Source of the DNA: Listeria immobilis | GTDB taxonomy: Bacteria; Bacillota; Bacilli; Lactobacillales; Listeriaceae | Length of the DNA: 64,000 nt | Assembly: GCF_014322765.1 (NCBI RefSeq) | Contig: NZ_JAASTZ010000004.1 | Location: 62,001-126,000 of the forward strand | Direction: 5' to 3' | Part shown: positions 20,348 to 30,822 of the stretch, piece after piece | How positions within the stretch are numbered: the stretch's first letter is position 1 | How the letters are laid out: every line of letters starts with the position of its first letter | Position numbers and translations under genes: made by a program | Notes under the pieces: model-generated | The model's input: only the letters and a program-made list of their open reading frames with translations | What the model was told of the DNA's origin: nothing | The model's database searches: none

Positions 20348-21290
20348 TTTCTAAAATGGCGGCAAGTAATGCTTTTTGTGCATGCAATCGATTCCCTGCT
20401 TGCTGATAAATAACCGAATGCTCACCGTCGATAATTTCCGTTGTCACTTCTTCTTCCCTATGTGCTGGTAAACAATGTAAAAAATGATAATCTGATTTCG
20501 CATATTTTGTTAACGCTGCATTCACTTGATATTTTTCTCCAAAGTCTGCAAATCTTTTCGCATTCTCCTCTTCTTGCCCCATACTCGTCCAAACATCAGT
20601 ATAAATGAAATCAGCATCCATTACTGCAAGTTTTGGGTCTTCAGTAATAAAGAGTTTACTTCCTGTTTCTGCTGCTAATTTTTGTGCAGTTAACAGAATT
20701 GCTTCATCTACTTCATATCCTTTTGGCATCGCGAGGCTAATATCTAAGCCAACCATCGCACCAGCTAAAAGTAAGGAATGGCAAACATTATTTCCATCTC
20801 CAATATAAGCTAACTTCACTCCATTAAATTGATCTTTCCATTCATAAATCGTCATTAAATCTGCAAGCGCTTGGCAAGGATGATGTAAATCTGTTAACCC
20901 ATTGATAATCGGAATTTCTGCATGCAGTGCGAGTTCTTCTACTTTCTGATGGCTAAAAGTTCGAATCATAATAGCATCAATATATTCTGACATTACGTGA
21001 GCTGTATCTTTGATTGGTTCCCCGCGACCAATTTGTAATTCTTTTGAGCTCATAACAATTGCCTGTCCTCCAAGCTGTAAAATTCCTGCTTCAAATGAAA
21101 CCCTCGTTCTAGTGGATGGCTTATCAAAAATCATTCCTAAAATTTTTCCACTTAAAATATGACTGTATTGAGCTGGATTCGTTTTCATTGAAACGGCAAG
21201 CTCCATCAAATCTATTAATTCAGCTTTGTTCCATTCTAGCAAACTCAACATATCTTTCCCAAAAGAGTTCGTTTTTGTATCTGTTGTCAT
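20337..21290 (-). CDS. argF: ornithine carbamoyltransferase
   Basis: Makes citrulline from ornithine and carbamoyl phosphate. 317 aa. The carbamoyl-phosphate loop [11 protein letters not shown] is near residue 53 and the ornithine-side motif [10 protein letters not shown] near the C-terminus. It is the last gene of the operon; its start overlaps the argD stop by four bases (ATGA). Confidence 0.96.
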   Translation of the reverse strand: MTTDTKTNSFGKDMLSLLEWNKAELIDLMELAVSMKTNPAQYSHILSGKILGMIFDKPSTRTRVSFEAGILQLGGQAIVMSSKELQIGRGEPIKDTAHVMSEYIDAIMIRTFSHQKVEELALHAEIPIINGLTDLHHPCQALADLMTIYEWKDQFNGVKLAYIGDGNNVCHSLLLAGAMVGLDISLAMPKGYEVDEAILLTAQKLAAETGSKLFITEDPKLAVMDADFIYTDVWTSMGQEEENAKRFADFGEKYQVNAALTKYAKSDYHFLHCLPAHREEEVTTEIIDGEHSVIYQQAGNRLHAQKALLAAILETKK

Positions 21291-22447
21291 CCCATTTCAC
21301 TCCCAATCAATTGATTTTCTAATACTGTTTTAAGTATGTCTGCTGCCTCATTCATTTCCGCGTAACTTACTGTTAAAGGTGGTAAAATACGAAGAACATT
21401 AGGACCAGCTGTTAGTATGAGCAAGCCCTGTTTCATTAAATCACTTACTAGCAAATCTGCGCGACAACCCACTTCTATTCCAATAAGAAAACCTTCTCCA
21501 CGAATGCTCGTTACGTTTGGCAAATGAGCGCACTTTGTTTCTAATATATCTCTGAAATAATCCGCTTTTGCTTGTACTTCTTCTAAAAAAGCTGGTTGCT
21601 TTATCGTTTCTAAAACTTCTTTTGCAGCGGCAAGTGCAATTTTATTTCCCCCAAAAGTTGAACCATGACTTCCAGGTCCAAAAGCGCTACTAAGTTCTGA
21701 TTTTCCAACCATCGCTCCAATTGGCAAACCATTACCTAATCCCTTTGCTAAAGTAAAAATATCTGGATCTAAACCAATATGTTGATAACTATAAATGGAG
21801 CCGGTTCGCCCAAGTCCAGTTTGTACTTCATCAATAATTAATAATGCACCAGCTTTTCTACATAGTTGTTGAACCTCAAGCAACCATGCTGCATTCGCAG
21901 GAATAACGCCTCCTTCGCCTTGAATTATTTCCAGCATCACTGCCGCTGTATTTTCATCAATAGCTGTTCGAAAAGCTGCTATATCATTAAAAGGAACATA
22001 GGTAAAACCAGGCACAAGACCGCCGAATCCTTGGTGAATTTTTGCTTGAGCTGTAGCGGACATCGAGCCAAATGTTCGACCATGAAAAGATTTTTCGAAG
22101 GTGATAATTTTCTCTTTCCCAGTGTGTTTTCTTGCTAATTTTAACGCTGCTTCATTTGCTTCTGTTCCGCTATTGCAAAAAAATACTAATCTATCTTCCG
22201 CGCCAACAATCAGTTCGGCAACATGATCTTGCAAAGCCGATTCATATAAATTGGATGTATGCCAAATGCGGCTTAATTGGTTTTGGATTGCATTAGTGAT
22301 ATTTTCCGGGCAGTGGCCCAAGTTGCAGACTGCTATTCCGCTTGTGAAATCAAGATATTCTTGACCCGTTTCAGCTGTTACAACGGTCCCTTTTCCTTGG
22401 ACTAAATCAATTGGAATTCTAGTATATGTTGGAAAGACATGTTTCAT
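21287..22447 (-). CDS. argD: acetylornithine aminotransferase
   Basis: PLP-dependent class III aminotransferase, fourth gene of the arginine operon. 386 aa. It shows [17 protein letters not shown], the aspartate in [15 protein letters not shown] and the PLP lysine in [15 protein letters not shown]. The start shares one base with the argB stop (TAATG), so translation is coupled. Confidence 0.96.
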   Translation of the reverse strand: MKHVFPTYTRIPIDLVQGKGTVVTAETGQEYLDFTSGIAVCNLGHCPENITNAIQNQLSRIWHTSNLYESALQDHVAELIVGAEDRLVFFCNSGTEANEAALKLARKHTGKEKIITFEKSFHGRTFGSMSATAQAKIHQGFGGLVPGFTYVPFNDIAAFRTAIDENTAAVMLEIIQGEGGVIPANAAWLLEVQQLCRKAGALLIIDEVQTGLGRTGSIYSYQHIGLDPDIFTLAKGLGNGLPIGAMVGKSELSSAFGPGSHGSTFGGNKIALAAAKEVLETIKQPAFLEEVQAKADYFRDILETKCAHLPNVTSIRGEGFLIGIEVGCRADLLVSDLMKQGLLILTAGPNVLRILPPLTVSYAEMNEAADILKTVLENQLIGSEMG

Positions 22448-23196
22448 TATATCGCCACCTTACTTGTTATTTTAGTGCCTACTGATAAAAGAGAATCAGT
22501 AATAATTACTTGTTTAACCCCATTTTCTACGGCAAAAGCAGCACTTGCTAATTTTGGAATCATACCACCCTTTATAATACCGGTTGTTTGTAGTTGTTCC
22601 ATGTCTGAACTAGTTATCTCCGTAAGTATTTCAGATTCATTTCTTACTCCTGGAACATCTGTTAAAAGATAAAGAGCCTCTGCCTTTAACGAACTTGCAA
22701 CCTCACAAGCTACCGAATCTGCATTTACATTTAACCAGTTGTATTCTTTAGTTACCCCAAGTGGCGCAATAACTGTAATCATATTTTCCCCAAGTAGCTG
22801 CTCTATTAAAGTTATTTTCACTTTGGTTATTTCACCAACAAAGCCAAGTTCGCAATCACTTACTTGGACAGCTTCGAGCAAACCAGTATCTCCAGCATTT
22901 AAACCAATTACAGCCATCCCTCGTTTTTGAAAAGCTGTTGTAATTGCTGGCTGGACCTGACCAATTAATACCATTTTGGTTACGTCTAAAGTGGCTTGAT
23001 TGGTAATACGCAATCCGTTTTTTGTCTCTACAGGAATGTCCATTGCTTGCATCATTTTCGATACATAATGACCGCCACCATGAACAATAACTATTTTCTT
23101 TCCATCAGCTTGCCAATGAGCGATTTGTTCAAAGAAAGCTTCTGTCAAATTATCACTTGCTACCCCACCCAATTTGATTACAATCGTATTTTCCAT
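22447..23196 (-). CDS. argB: acetylglutamate kinase
   Basis: Phosphorylates N-acetylglutamate. 249 aa of the amino-acid kinase fold, with KLGG at the start, [12 protein letters not shown] and [12 protein letters not shown]. It is short and lacks the N-terminal helix that mediates arginine inhibition in hexameric forms, so it resembles the non-inhibited dimeric type (inference). Confidence 0.95.
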   Translation of the reverse strand: MENTIVIKLGGVASDNLTEAFFEQIAHWQADGKKIVIVHGGGHYVSKMMQAMDIPVETKNGLRITNQATLDVTKMVLIGQVQPAITTAFQKRGMAVIGLNAGDTGLLEAVQVSDCELGFVGEITKVKITLIEQLLGENMITVIAPLGVTKEYNWLNVNADSVACEVASSLKAEALYLLTDVPGVRNESEILTEITSSDMEQLQTTGIIKGGMIPKLASAAFAVENGVKQVIITDSLLSVGTKITSKVAI

Positions 23197-23209
23197 CTTT
23201 TTTCACTCC

Positions 23210-24409
23210 TTACGTCCGGTAACAAGCATTGATTTTAACATAGTCATAACTCAAATCGCAGCCCCATGCAGTTCCTGATTCAAGACCGATATGCAAGTCC
23301 ACTTCGATAACGATATGTTCTTCTTCTAAATAATCATCTAATGCTTGTTGATTAAAAATTGTTTGGTTGCTATGATTTAAAATTTCAATACCACCGATTT
23401 TAATCGTAATATTATCTGGGGCAAATCGACCACCAGAATAGCCAATCGCACAAATGATCCTTCCCCAATTACCATCACCACCAAATGCAGCTGTTTTAAC
23501 AAGACTAGAGGATACTATTTTTTTAGCGATCATTCGTGCATCTTCTGTTTTTGTTGCTCCATTTACTCGTACTTCAATCAGTTTGGTTGCTCCTTCACCG
23601 TCACGAGCAATACTTTTGGCTAAATGTTCTGTCACCGCTTGAAACATTGCTGCGAATTTTTCAAAGTCAGCCGTTCCTTCTTGGAGTAATGGATTTTCTG
23701 CACAACCATTTGCCATTACAACGACCATATCATTGGTTGAAGTATCGCCATCTACTGTTATTTGATTGAATGTTTTGTCTACTTTTACTTTTAATAATTT
23801 TTGCAATAATGGAGCTGGAATCGCTGCATCGGTTGTTATAAAAGCAAGCATCGTCGCCATATTTGGATGAATCATTCCTGAACCTTTTGCAACACCTGAC
23901 ATTGTCACTGTTTTTCCACTTAGTTCTGTTTGAAAGGTAATTTGTTTTTGAAATGTGTCTGTTGTCAAAATAGCTTCTTCAAAATCAGCCGCATTTCCAG
24001 CCTGTTTTTCAAGCATATCAATACCAGCAATAATTTTATCCATCGGCAATAGTTCTCCTATAATTCCTGTAGAAGCCACTGCCACTAACTCGGCTGGAAC
24101 CTGTAAATTTTCAGCAGTTTTAGCACGCATTGTGAGCGCATCAAGCATTCCTTGATTTCCATTACAGGCATTTGCATTACCACTATTTACAATAATTGCT
24201 TGTAATTTAGCACTACTGGCAAAAGAATCTTTTGTTACAAAAATCGGCGCGGCTTGCATTTGATTCATTGTATAGACAGCTGCCGATTCTGCTGGTTTTT
24301 CTGAATAAATCCAACCTATATCATTTCTCTTCCTTTTTAATCCAGCATGTTTTCCATCTGCGTAAAAACCAATTGGTGAGGCTATATTGCCTTTTATTTG
24401 TTTCATCAT
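23210..24409 (-). CDS. argJ: bifunctional ornithine acetyltransferase / N-acetylglutamate synthase
   Basis: Recycles the acetyl group from acetylornithine to glutamate. 399 aa precursor that cuts itself before the Thr in [11 protein letters not shown] to give alpha and beta chains; KGSGMIHPN precedes the cut. With argJ present, the cyclic pathway runs and argE is not needed. Two ATG codons in tandem stand behind GGGGG; the first is used here. Confidence 0.95.
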   Translation of the reverse strand: MMKQIKGNIASPIGFYADGKHAGLKRKRNDIGWIYSEKPAESAAVYTMNQMQAAPIFVTKDSFASSAKLQAIIVNSGNANACNGNQGMLDALTMRAKTAENLQVPAELVAVASTGIIGELLPMDKIIAGIDMLEKQAGNAADFEEAILTTDTFQKQITFQTELSGKTVTMSGVAKGSGMIHPNMATMLAFITTDAAIPAPLLQKLLKVKVDKTFNQITVDGDTSTNDMVVVMANGCAENPLLQEGTADFEKFAAMFQAVTEHLAKSIARDGEGATKLIEVRVNGATKTEDARMIAKKIVSSSLVKTAAFGGDGNWGRIICAIGYSGGRFAPDNITIKIGGIEILNHSNQTIFNQQALDDYLEEEHIVIEVDLHIGLESGTAWGCDLSYDYVKINACYRT

Positions 24410-24421
24410 CTTCTTCCCCCT

Positions 24422-25453
24422 TTATGGATAAACTGGGATAAAATTTAATCCATCATTTTCAGCAAAATTAGCGATAATATTTAGGTTTTGAATTGCTTGA
24501 CCAGCCGCTCCTTTTACTAAATTATCAATAACCGAAACGATCGTGATTGTATTAGTTTTTTCATTATAGGCAAGTCCAATATCACAATAATTCGATGCTG
24601 TTACTTGTTTTATAGTTGGATAGCAATCCTCTGACTGGATTCGGACAAATGGCGAATTTTCATAAGTCGTTGTATAAAGTGTATGTAATTGTTTTTTTGT
24701 TAGTGGATTTTTAGGTTTTACATAGATAGTTATGAAAATTCCTCTTGTGATGGGGATTAATGAGGTGGAAAATTGAATGGCTGGAATACTCTCATCCCAG
24801 CTATTTAACTGTTGCATAATTTCCGGAATATGTTGATGAGCATTCATTTTGTAAAGTGTCATATTTTCATTCGTTTCTGTAAAATGTGTACTAGCAGACG
24901 GGGCTTTCCCTGCTCCTGAAAGACCTGACTTGCCATCCACAATAATAGACGTTGGCTCGATTAACTGATTTTTCACGAGTGGGGCTAAACCAAGTAATGT
25001 TGCTGTTGCGTAACATCCCGGGTTAGCGATAAATGTTGCTGCCGTGTTTGTTTGAAATTCAGCTAAACCATATACAGCATTAGCTAAATAACGCTCTGCT
25101 GCTGCACTTTTTCCGTACCATTTTTCATATACTTTACCGTCTTTTAAGCGAAAATCCCCTGATAAATCAATGACGTTTAAACCAGCTTCCAAATATGGCG
25201 TGGCAATATCTTTAGAAATACCAGATGGCGTTGCTAAAAAAACAGTTTCACTTTTATCTATAATTTCTGCTGGATTTAGTTGATTTAAGGGGCTAGACTC
25301 TAAATTTTTTAAATGTGGATAAACATCAGCCAGTGTTTTTGAGTGTGTAGAAAAGCTATGTAACGAAGCAATGTCAATCAGTGGATGATGATGAAGTAAC
25401 CGAATTAACTCCAAACCACCATATCCTGTTGCCCCAATAATCGAAACTTTCAT
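24422..25453 (-). CDS. argC: N-acetyl-gamma-glutamyl-phosphate reductase
   Basis: NADPH-dependent reductase, first gene of argC-J-B-D-F. 343 aa. The dinucleotide loop is IGATGYGGLELIRLL, the catalytic Cys lies in NPGCYATAT (about residue 147), and the conserved GKSGLSGAGK and HQHIPEI follow. The promoter directly upstream is described separately. Confidence 0.96.
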   Translation of the reverse strand: MKVSIIGATGYGGLELIRLLHHHPLIDIASLHSFSTHSKTLADVYPHLKNLESSPLNQLNPAEIIDKSETVFLATPSGISKDIATPYLEAGLNVIDLSGDFRLKDGKVYEKWYGKSAAAERYLANAVYGLAEFQTNTAATFIANPGCYATATLLGLAPLVKNQLIEPTSIIVDGKSGLSGAGKAPSASTHFTETNENMTLYKMNAHQHIPEIMQQLNSWDESIPAIQFSTSLIPITRGIFITIYVKPKNPLTKKQLHTLYTTTYENSPFVRIQSEDCYPTIKQVTASNYCDIGLAYNEKTNTITIVSVIDNLVKGAAGQAIQNLNIIANFAENDGLNFIPVYP

Positions 25454-25490
25454 CCTAACCCCTCCCGTTAATTATTAAATGATACTTTTC

Positions 25491-25519
25491 ATTATAGTGA
25501 TGTATATTTATAATGTCAA
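25491..25519 (-). promoter_or_regulatory. consensus sigma-A promoter of the arginine operon
   Basis: TTGACA, exactly 17 bases, TATAAT on the minus strand, a perfect match to consensus, about 38 bases before the argC ATG. CATTATA and TATAATG form an inverted repeat overlapping the -35 and -10. So strong a promoter implies that it is held down by a repressor, most likely ArgR. Confidence 0.8.
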
Positions 25520-25546
25520 ATGGTTTTTTATTAAATTTAAAAACTG

Positions 25547-25560
25547 TTTTATGCATAAAA
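25547..25560. promoter_or_regulatory. 14-bp perfect palindrome, possible ArgR site
   Basis: TTTTATGCATAAAA lies about 28 bases upstream of the argC -35. Its AT-rich arms around TGCA resemble arginine-repressor half-sites. A second palindrome, GTATATAGTATAC, lies next to it at 25574-25586. Assignment is by position and shape only. Confidence 0.4.
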
Positions 25561-25586
25561 ACAAATCATTAATGTATATAGTATAC

Positions 25587-25625
25587 AAAAACCGTTTACC
25601 TTAATAAAAAGGCAAACGGTTTTTG
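25587..25625 (-). terminator. terminator after thiI
   Basis: AAAACCGTTTGCCTT and AAGGTAAACGGTTTT pair on the minus strand just past the thiI stop, followed by T residues. Confidence 0.88.
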
Positions 25626-25627
25626 TT

Positions 25628-26839
25628 TTAAAATAAATCGGCAAACTCATCTTTGACTTGCTCCGTTTCTGCAATATTCACAGAAATGGTTTCAATTTGT
25701 TCAAGTGCTTTACTTATTAATGAATCAAAGTCAGTAAAGCTTTCATAATGCTCGATTTTATCAAGTTTTGGTTTTGTTTTTGGGGATGGTGGTGTAAAAA
25801 TCGTACAGCAATCTTCAAATGGTTGTACAGATAAATGATACGTATCGATTTTTTGTGCAATTTGTATGATTTCATTTTTGTCCATTGAAACTACCGGACG
25901 AATAATAGGTGTTGCTGTAACTGCATTAATAGCTAGCATGCTTTCTAGTGTTTGGCTGGCAACTTGTCCTAAACTTTCTCCATTTACAATTGCAAGGCCA
26001 TTTCTTCTGCGGCGAATCTCATCTGTAATTCTAAGCATCATCCGGCGAGTAACAGTCATGATGACGCTCTCCGGAATTTGTTGTTTAATGACCTCTTGAA
26101 TTTCTGTAAATGGTACAATATGCATCTGCACTTGTCCGCTATATTTAGCAAGTTTTGCTGCTAAATCAATTGCTTTTTGCTTTGCTTGCTCACTAGTGTA
26201 TGGGGGACTATGAAAATGAACTGCTTCGATTTCCACGCCACGTTTTTGTGCTAAATAACCAGCTACTGGACTATCAATTCCACCTGATAACATTAACATT
26301 GCTCGTCCAGATGAACCAACTGGAAGACCAGCCGCACCAAGAATAGTTCGGCAAGATAAAAATACGCCTTCTTTTCGAACATCAATAGTTAGCTTCACAT
26401 CCGGATTTTTCACATTAACTGTTAAATCTGCTATATTTTGAAGTACGTGAGCGCCAATTTCTTGGTTTATTTCATTAGAATCTAGTGGGAATTCACGATG
26501 ACTTCTTCTTGCCGCCACTTTAAATGTTCCATTCTCTTTATGCGCATCTTGAACTAAAGCGAGTGCTGCATTTTTCACTTCTTCCAAATCCAAATCCACT
26601 CGAACAGCTGGACTAAAAGATTGAATCCCAAAAATCGGTTTTAAACGTTCTTCTGCAAGCTGATAATCCGCGCCATTTAAAATAATATACATCCGGTCGC
26701 GTTCGCCGTGTATCCGAACTTCCGGTAAATCCTTCATAGCCCGCTTCACATTTTGCGCTAGCTTTGTGACAAACTGTTTTCTGTTTTTTCCTTTTGTAGA
26801 TAATTCTCCGTATCTAATTAACATTCGATCAAATTCCAA
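25628..26839 (-). CDS. thiI: tRNA 4-thiouridine synthase / thiazole sulfur transferase
   Basis: 403 aa. It has an N-terminal ferredoxin-like and THUMP domain (residues 1-165) and a PP-loop ATPase with MLSGGIDSPVAGYL near residue 183. The rhodanese domain found in the E. coli enzyme is absent, as in Bacillus. It activates U8 of tRNA for sulfuration, using sulfur delivered by a dedicated cysteine desulfurase, here the gene one base upstream. Confidence 0.94.
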   Translation of the reverse strand: MEFDRMLIRYGELSTKGKNRKQFVTKLAQNVKRAMKDLPEVRIHGERDRMYIILNGADYQLAEERLKPIFGIQSFSPAVRVDLDLEEVKNAALALVQDAHKENGTFKVAARRSHREFPLDSNEINQEIGAHVLQNIADLTVNVKNPDVKLTIDVRKEGVFLSCRTILGAAGLPVGSSGRAMLMLSGGIDSPVAGYLAQKRGVEIEAVHFHSPPYTSEQAKQKAIDLAAKLAKYSGQVQMHIVPFTEIQEVIKQQIPESVIMTVTRRMMLRITDEIRRRRNGLAIVNGESLGQVASQTLESMLAINAVTATPIIRPVVSMDKNEIIQIAQKIDTYHLSVQPFEDCCTIFTPPSPKTKPKLDKIEHYESFTDFDSLISKALEQIETISVNIAETEQVKDEFADLF

Positions 26840-26840
26840 T

Positions 26841-27980
26841 TTATTTCACCACTTTATTTAGATTTTCGATGATTTCTTGCAGTTTTTGAATAAATATTTT
26901 TGCTTCTGACAGACGATTTTCATAAGATAAACTTACTCGAACCGCACCAGTTGCTTCTTCGTCCGTCACACCCATTGCTTTTAATGTGCTACTTGCTAAT
27001 TTTTGTTTGGATGAACAGGCACTTGTTGTGGAGATGTATATATCTTCTTTTTCAAGTGCATGGACGAGAATTTCACCGCGATGTCCTTTTGCTGAAAAAC
27101 AAACGATATGTGGTGCAGCAACCACCTTTTTTGTATGAACGGTCATATCGGGCATCTTAGCAATCTCCGTTAATAGAAAATCGCGAATTGTAACTATATC
27201 TGTTTGCTTTTGTTGCTGTTCTAAAGCAAGTCTTAGAGCTTTGGCAAGTGCCACAGTTCCAGCTAGATTTTCCGTTCCACTACGGTAACCCATTTCCTGA
27301 CCACCGCCAATAATTTCAGGATGTAAATGCACATTTTTCCTTTTAAAAAGCACACCTGAACCACGTAAAGCATGAAATTTATGACCTGAAATAGTTAGTA
27401 GATCAATATGATGTTCTTTTATTTTTACAGGGATTTTCCCAATTCCTTGGACAAAATCGACATGAAAAAAAGTATCTGGTCGTTCTGCTGTTAATTGACC
27501 AATTTCCCGCAGTGGTTGAATACTTCCTACTTCATTATTTACGCCCATAATGGATACTAAAATAGTGTCCTCGGAAAGTGCTTGTTTTAATTCCGTTAGA
27601 TTGATGACACCATTCTTATCTACTTTTAAATATGTTACCTTAAACCCTTCTTGCTCTAGCTCCTCCATCACGAGTCGTACAGACGGATGTTCAATGCTTG
27701 AAGTTATAATATGTTTGCCGCGGTTTTGATAGCTATAAGCAAGCCCTTTAATGGCTAAATTATTCCCTTCCGTTCCACCAGATGTAAAAATAAGTTCTTC
27801 TGGTAAAACTTCTAACATCGTTGCTATTTGCTTTCTTGAAGTATCCAGTAATTCTTTAGATTTAGCTCCAAAACGATGTAAGGAAGAAGGGTTGGCAAAA
27901 TAAGTACTTGCCACTTTCGTATATGTTTCAAGCACGGCACTATTTGGCTTTGTTGTCGCGCTATTATCGAAATAAATCAT
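26841..27980 (-). CDS. nifZ: cysteine desulfurase paired with ThiI
   Basis: PLP-dependent desulfurase, 379 aa. PLP lysine in ISGHKFHALRG, catalytic Cys in STTSACSSKQKLASS. It is one of several NifS/IscS-like paralogues in Firmicutes. Adjacency to thiI (one-base gap) and ezrA identifies it as the counterpart of B. subtilis NifZ, which supplies sulfur for tRNA 4-thiouridine. The family is certain; the partner is inferred from context. Confidence 0.9.
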   Translation of the reverse strand: MIYFDNSATTKPNSAVLETYTKVASTYFANPSSLHRFGAKSKELLDTSRKQIATMLEVLPEELIFTSGGTEGNNLAIKGLAYSYQNRGKHIITSSIEHPSVRLVMEELEQEGFKVTYLKVDKNGVINLTELKQALSEDTILVSIMGVNNEVGSIQPLREIGQLTAERPDTFFHVDFVQGIGKIPVKIKEHHIDLLTISGHKFHALRGSGVLFKRKNVHLHPEIIGGGQEMGYRSGTENLAGTVALAKALRLALEQQQKQTDIVTIRDFLLTEIAKMPDMTVHTKKVVAAPHIVCFSAKGHRGEILVHALEKEDIYISTTSACSSKQKLASSTLKAMGVTDEEATGAVRVSLSYENRLSEAKIFIQKLQEIIENLNKVVK

Positions 27981-28058
27981 ACAGACTAGATTCTCCTCCC
28001 CAATATTCCACTTATCATTTTATCATAATTCCATTACAATCCAACTACTATTTTCATA

Positions 28059-28100
28059 AAAAAACAGGATTCCTATAAAAAATAGAAATGCCTGTTTTTG
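28059..28100 (-). terminator. terminator after ezrA
   Basis: AAACAGGCATTTC and GGAATCCTGTTTTTTT pair on the minus strand three bases past the ezrA stop. Confidence 0.75.
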
Positions 28101-28103
28101 TTT

Positions 28104-29819
28104 TTATTCAATATCATCTACACTAACTTTAGCTTCATACGCTTTTTCGACTTTTTTAAATGCACCTGTTTCCACTTTTTCAAGCGCTGTTACAGCAATT
28201 TCTAACGCTTTTTTGTATTGGTAATCATTGTAAAAGTGATTTTCAGCTTGAACTAACTCATTCGCTAGCTCTTGATTACGTAATCGGTATCGGTTGGCGT
28301 ACTGGATAACATGCTCGACTAAACGAACATTTTCCATCATTTCTTCCGCTTTTTCTGTCAAATGCGTTAAATCTTCTTCAGCAACTTGCCAATCTTGACT
28401 AACAGCTTTCATATTCAAAGGCTTTTCTTCCAAACGTTTTTCTAGCGCATCAATGGACTCTCCCATATGAACGCGTAACGATAGATACTCTTCCGGAAGT
28501 CCAGGCAAGCGTTCTCGTTCCATCTTTCGGTCTAGTGTGATAATAGCCCGACGCATACGCTCTGCATCATCACGTGCTTCTAATTCATCTTTACGAAGCG
28601 AACGTAATTCTTCAGCAAATTTGTCTTGTTCTGTGCTAATAGTAATAAGTGCTGCATCAATTTCTTTTAATGTATCTTGCGCTGCTGAGTAAGCAATTTC
28701 TCCACTAGCTATTAGCGCTGTGAGTTGTTCAAAGTTCTCTTTTGCTTCACTTAATTTAGCACTCGTTTTCAAGTATATAGCTAAATCTTCTTCTCCAACA
28801 TGATAAGTTTGCTTCACTTCTGTAATTTGTTCAGCAAGTGCATCAGATACCACATTTTGACGTTGCAATTTATCTGAAGTTGGACTGTGATTTTCTTTAA
28901 CGAAATGACGTGCTTCTGCTTCATGTTCCAATGTATCATAGAATAAGTCAATTTCTGTGTGCAACTCTTCTATGCCTTGCTCTGCTGCATCCAAATCTAG
29001 ATTGATTACATTTTGTTTCATTTTATCCATTTGTGTCTTCATCCGAGAAATTTCTTTATCTAGTTCCATTTGAGCTAAATAATAGCCTTTACGAACCATT
29101 TCTTCGTAACCAATACGTAGTTTACTTATTTCTTCGGGTAAAATAGTATCTGTCTCATGTAATAATGAAGGAATACGATCCATTTGGCCTTCGATAACTT
29201 TCATTTCTTTTTGGACAACTAAAACAATTTCTCGGGCTTCTAAGTGATCGCCTTGGTCTGTTAATAAGTCATATTGATTTAGACTCTCTGCAAGTGTATC
29301 TAGTTTTGTTTCAACATAACTTAATGTATCACCTAGTTTAAATCCTCTTGTTAAAACTTCACGGCGAAGCTCTGCAAATTTTTCTTTGGTCATACGGCTT
29401 TCTTTTGCATTTTTTTCTTCACTAATAAGTAATTCTTTTAAACCACCAAGAATTTGATCCATTTGTTTTTCAATGACAACAAGCATTTGTTCGATATCAT
29501 TTTCAACGTATGTAGCAGAACGAAATTTATAACGATCTGTATTCATCTCAGCTTCGAGTAACACTTCTTCTAAATCAGGAAATAATCTTGTTTCAATTTC
29601 ATCCCAAGATGTTCTCCATGATTCAAAAAGCGCTTCTGTTTGACCAGTAAGTTTTAACTTTTTGACTTTGGTCAGTTCATCAATCACAGGTCTCTCTCTA
29701 AGCTTAATTTTCATTTCTTCTAACTCATTTATTCTTTGGTAATGTTTTCTTTTTAATATGTAGCCTGCACCAATGACCGCAATTACTACGATAATAAAAC
29801 CAATTAACATGTAGTACAT
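28104..29819 (-). CDS. ezrA: septation ring formation regulator EzrA
   Basis: Membrane-anchored negative regulator of FtsZ ring assembly. 571 aa: one N-terminal transmembrane helix (IGFIIVVIAVIGAGYIL, residues 6-22) with no cleavage site, then long coiled-coil spectrin-like repeats filling the rest. The first ATG of the frame (29843) is passed over because GGGAGGA lies six bases before the ATG at 29819. Confidence 0.95.
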   Translation of the reverse strand: MYYMLIGFIIVVIAVIGAGYILKRKHYQRINELEEMKIKLRERPVIDELTKVKKLKLTGQTEALFESWRTSWDEIETRLFPDLEEVLLEAEMNTDRYKFRSATYVENDIEQMLVVIEKQMDQILGGLKELLISEEKNAKESRMTKEKFAELRREVLTRGFKLGDTLSYVETKLDTLAESLNQYDLLTDQGDHLEAREIVLVVQKEMKVIEGQMDRIPSLLHETDTILPEEISKLRIGYEEMVRKGYYLAQMELDKEISRMKTQMDKMKQNVINLDLDAAEQGIEELHTEIDLFYDTLEHEAEARHFVKENHSPTSDKLQRQNVVSDALAEQITEVKQTYHVGEEDLAIYLKTSAKLSEAKENFEQLTALIASGEIAYSAAQDTLKEIDAALITISTEQDKFAEELRSLRKDELEARDDAERMRRAIITLDRKMERERLPGLPEEYLSLRVHMGESIDALEKRLEEKPLNMKAVSQDWQVAEEDLTHLTEKAEEMMENVRLVEHVIQYANRYRLRNQELANELVQAENHFYNDYQYKKALEIAVTALEKVETGAFKKVEKAYEAKVSVDDIE

Positions 29820-30066
29820 CCAAAATCCTCCCATCAACGTCAACTTGTGAAAGAAGAACAGCCAAACTTGTGCTGCTCATACATTTTTTCCATTATGTAC
29901 ATCTTTCCATATGTAGTCTATTTTATTCTTCCTTTTTAGCTAATTATACACATCTTTTATTTTAACACGATTTGCCAAGAATTACTTGCGTTTAGCGAAA
30001 AAAATTTCAAAGCACCCTTTTTTTATTTTTGACTAAAACAAAATTCCCGAAATCCCCTACTGTTCA

Positions 30067-30075
30067 TGCTATACT
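30067..30075 (+). promoter_or_regulatory. extended -10 promoter of the fRMsr gene
   Basis: TGC-TATACT about 35 bases before the ATG, with no clear -35. Confidence 0.45.
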
Positions 30076-30111
30076 ATATTCATTATTTGAAAAGAAAAGT
30101 GGGGATACTTA

Positions 30112-30612
30112 ATGATTGAAATATCAAAAATGACTGGTTCAAAAGAAGAGAATTACGCACTCGCTTTAAAACAAGTACAAGCAATGATCGCTGGTGAAAC
30201 AAACCTTATCGCGAATTTAAGTAATGTTTCTTCTATATTAAATCAAGCGCTAACAAATATTAATTGGGTTGGCTTTTATTTACTCGAAAAAGAAACGAAC
30301 CAATTAGTTCTCGGTCCATTCCAAGGTTTGCCAGCCTGTATCCGCATTCCTCTTGGTAAAGGTGTATGTGGTTCTGCTGCATCCGCTCAAAAAACATATA
30401 TTGTAGAAGATGTCCATCAATTCCCCGGACATATTGCATGTGACGCTGCTTCAAATTCAGAAATCGTTCTACCACTTGTAAAAAATGGACAGCTTCTTGG
30501 TGTGCTGGATATTGATAGCCCTTCTACTGCTCGTTTTGATGAAGTGGATCAATTTTGGCTTGAGAAAATTCGTGATGCCATCGTTCACGAATTACCTAAC
30601 GAAATCAATTGA
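30112..30612 (+). CDS. free methionine-(R)-sulfoxide reductase, GAF type
   Basis: A single GAF domain of 166 aa with the three cysteines that mark fRMsr enzymes: Cys76 in LPACIRIP, Cys86 in GKGVCGSAA and Cys110 in GHIACDAASNSEIV. This family reduces free Met-R-sulfoxide, not protein-bound residues. It is the counterpart of B. subtilis YtsP, also next to rpsD. The rpsD promoter -35 begins inside its last codons. Confidence 0.9.
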   Translation: MIEISKMTGSKEENYALALKQVQAMIAGETNLIANLSNVSSILNQALTNINWVGFYLLEKETNQLVLGPFQGLPACIRIPLGKGVCGSAASAQKTYIVEDVHQFPGHIACDAASNSEIVLPLVKNGQLLGVLDIDSPSTARFDEVDQFWLEKIRDAIVHELPNEIN

Positions 30613-30638
30613 CAACAGACTACTAATTATACTATACT
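30609..30638 (+). promoter_or_regulatory. rpsD promoter
   Basis: TTGACA, 18 bases, TATACT. The -35 overlaps the stop codon of the preceding gene. Confidence 0.75.
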
Positions 30639-30644
30639 GGAAGA

Positions 30645-30822
30645 TGTGTAAAATGCAGCTTGAGTGAAATGAATGAGTGTGTTGTTTACCCCCAGATTAA
30701 TTCTGTGGTATATCGCGTAACCGGCGGCTGCTATGGTGATGGTATATGAAGGTAAACTGCCCTGATTTGGTTTTACGTCACGTTTGTTTTATACCAAAAA
30801 CAAATAAAAGGAGGAGTCTCTT
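30645..30822 (+). ncRNA. ribosomal S4 leader
   Basis: The roughly 180-nt leader between the promoter and rpsD contains GC-rich structured blocks (GTAACCGGCGGCTGC, TTTACCCCCAG, GGTAAACTGCCC) unlike the AT-rich gaps around it. Firmicute rpsD leaders bind S4 protein and repress translation. Assigned from position, size and structure; a covariance search would confirm. Confidence 0.75.

Noticed and set aside
25454-25560. Riboswitch or T-box in front of argC
   Set aside because: The consensus promoter lies only about 38 bases before the start, leaving no room for a structured leader.
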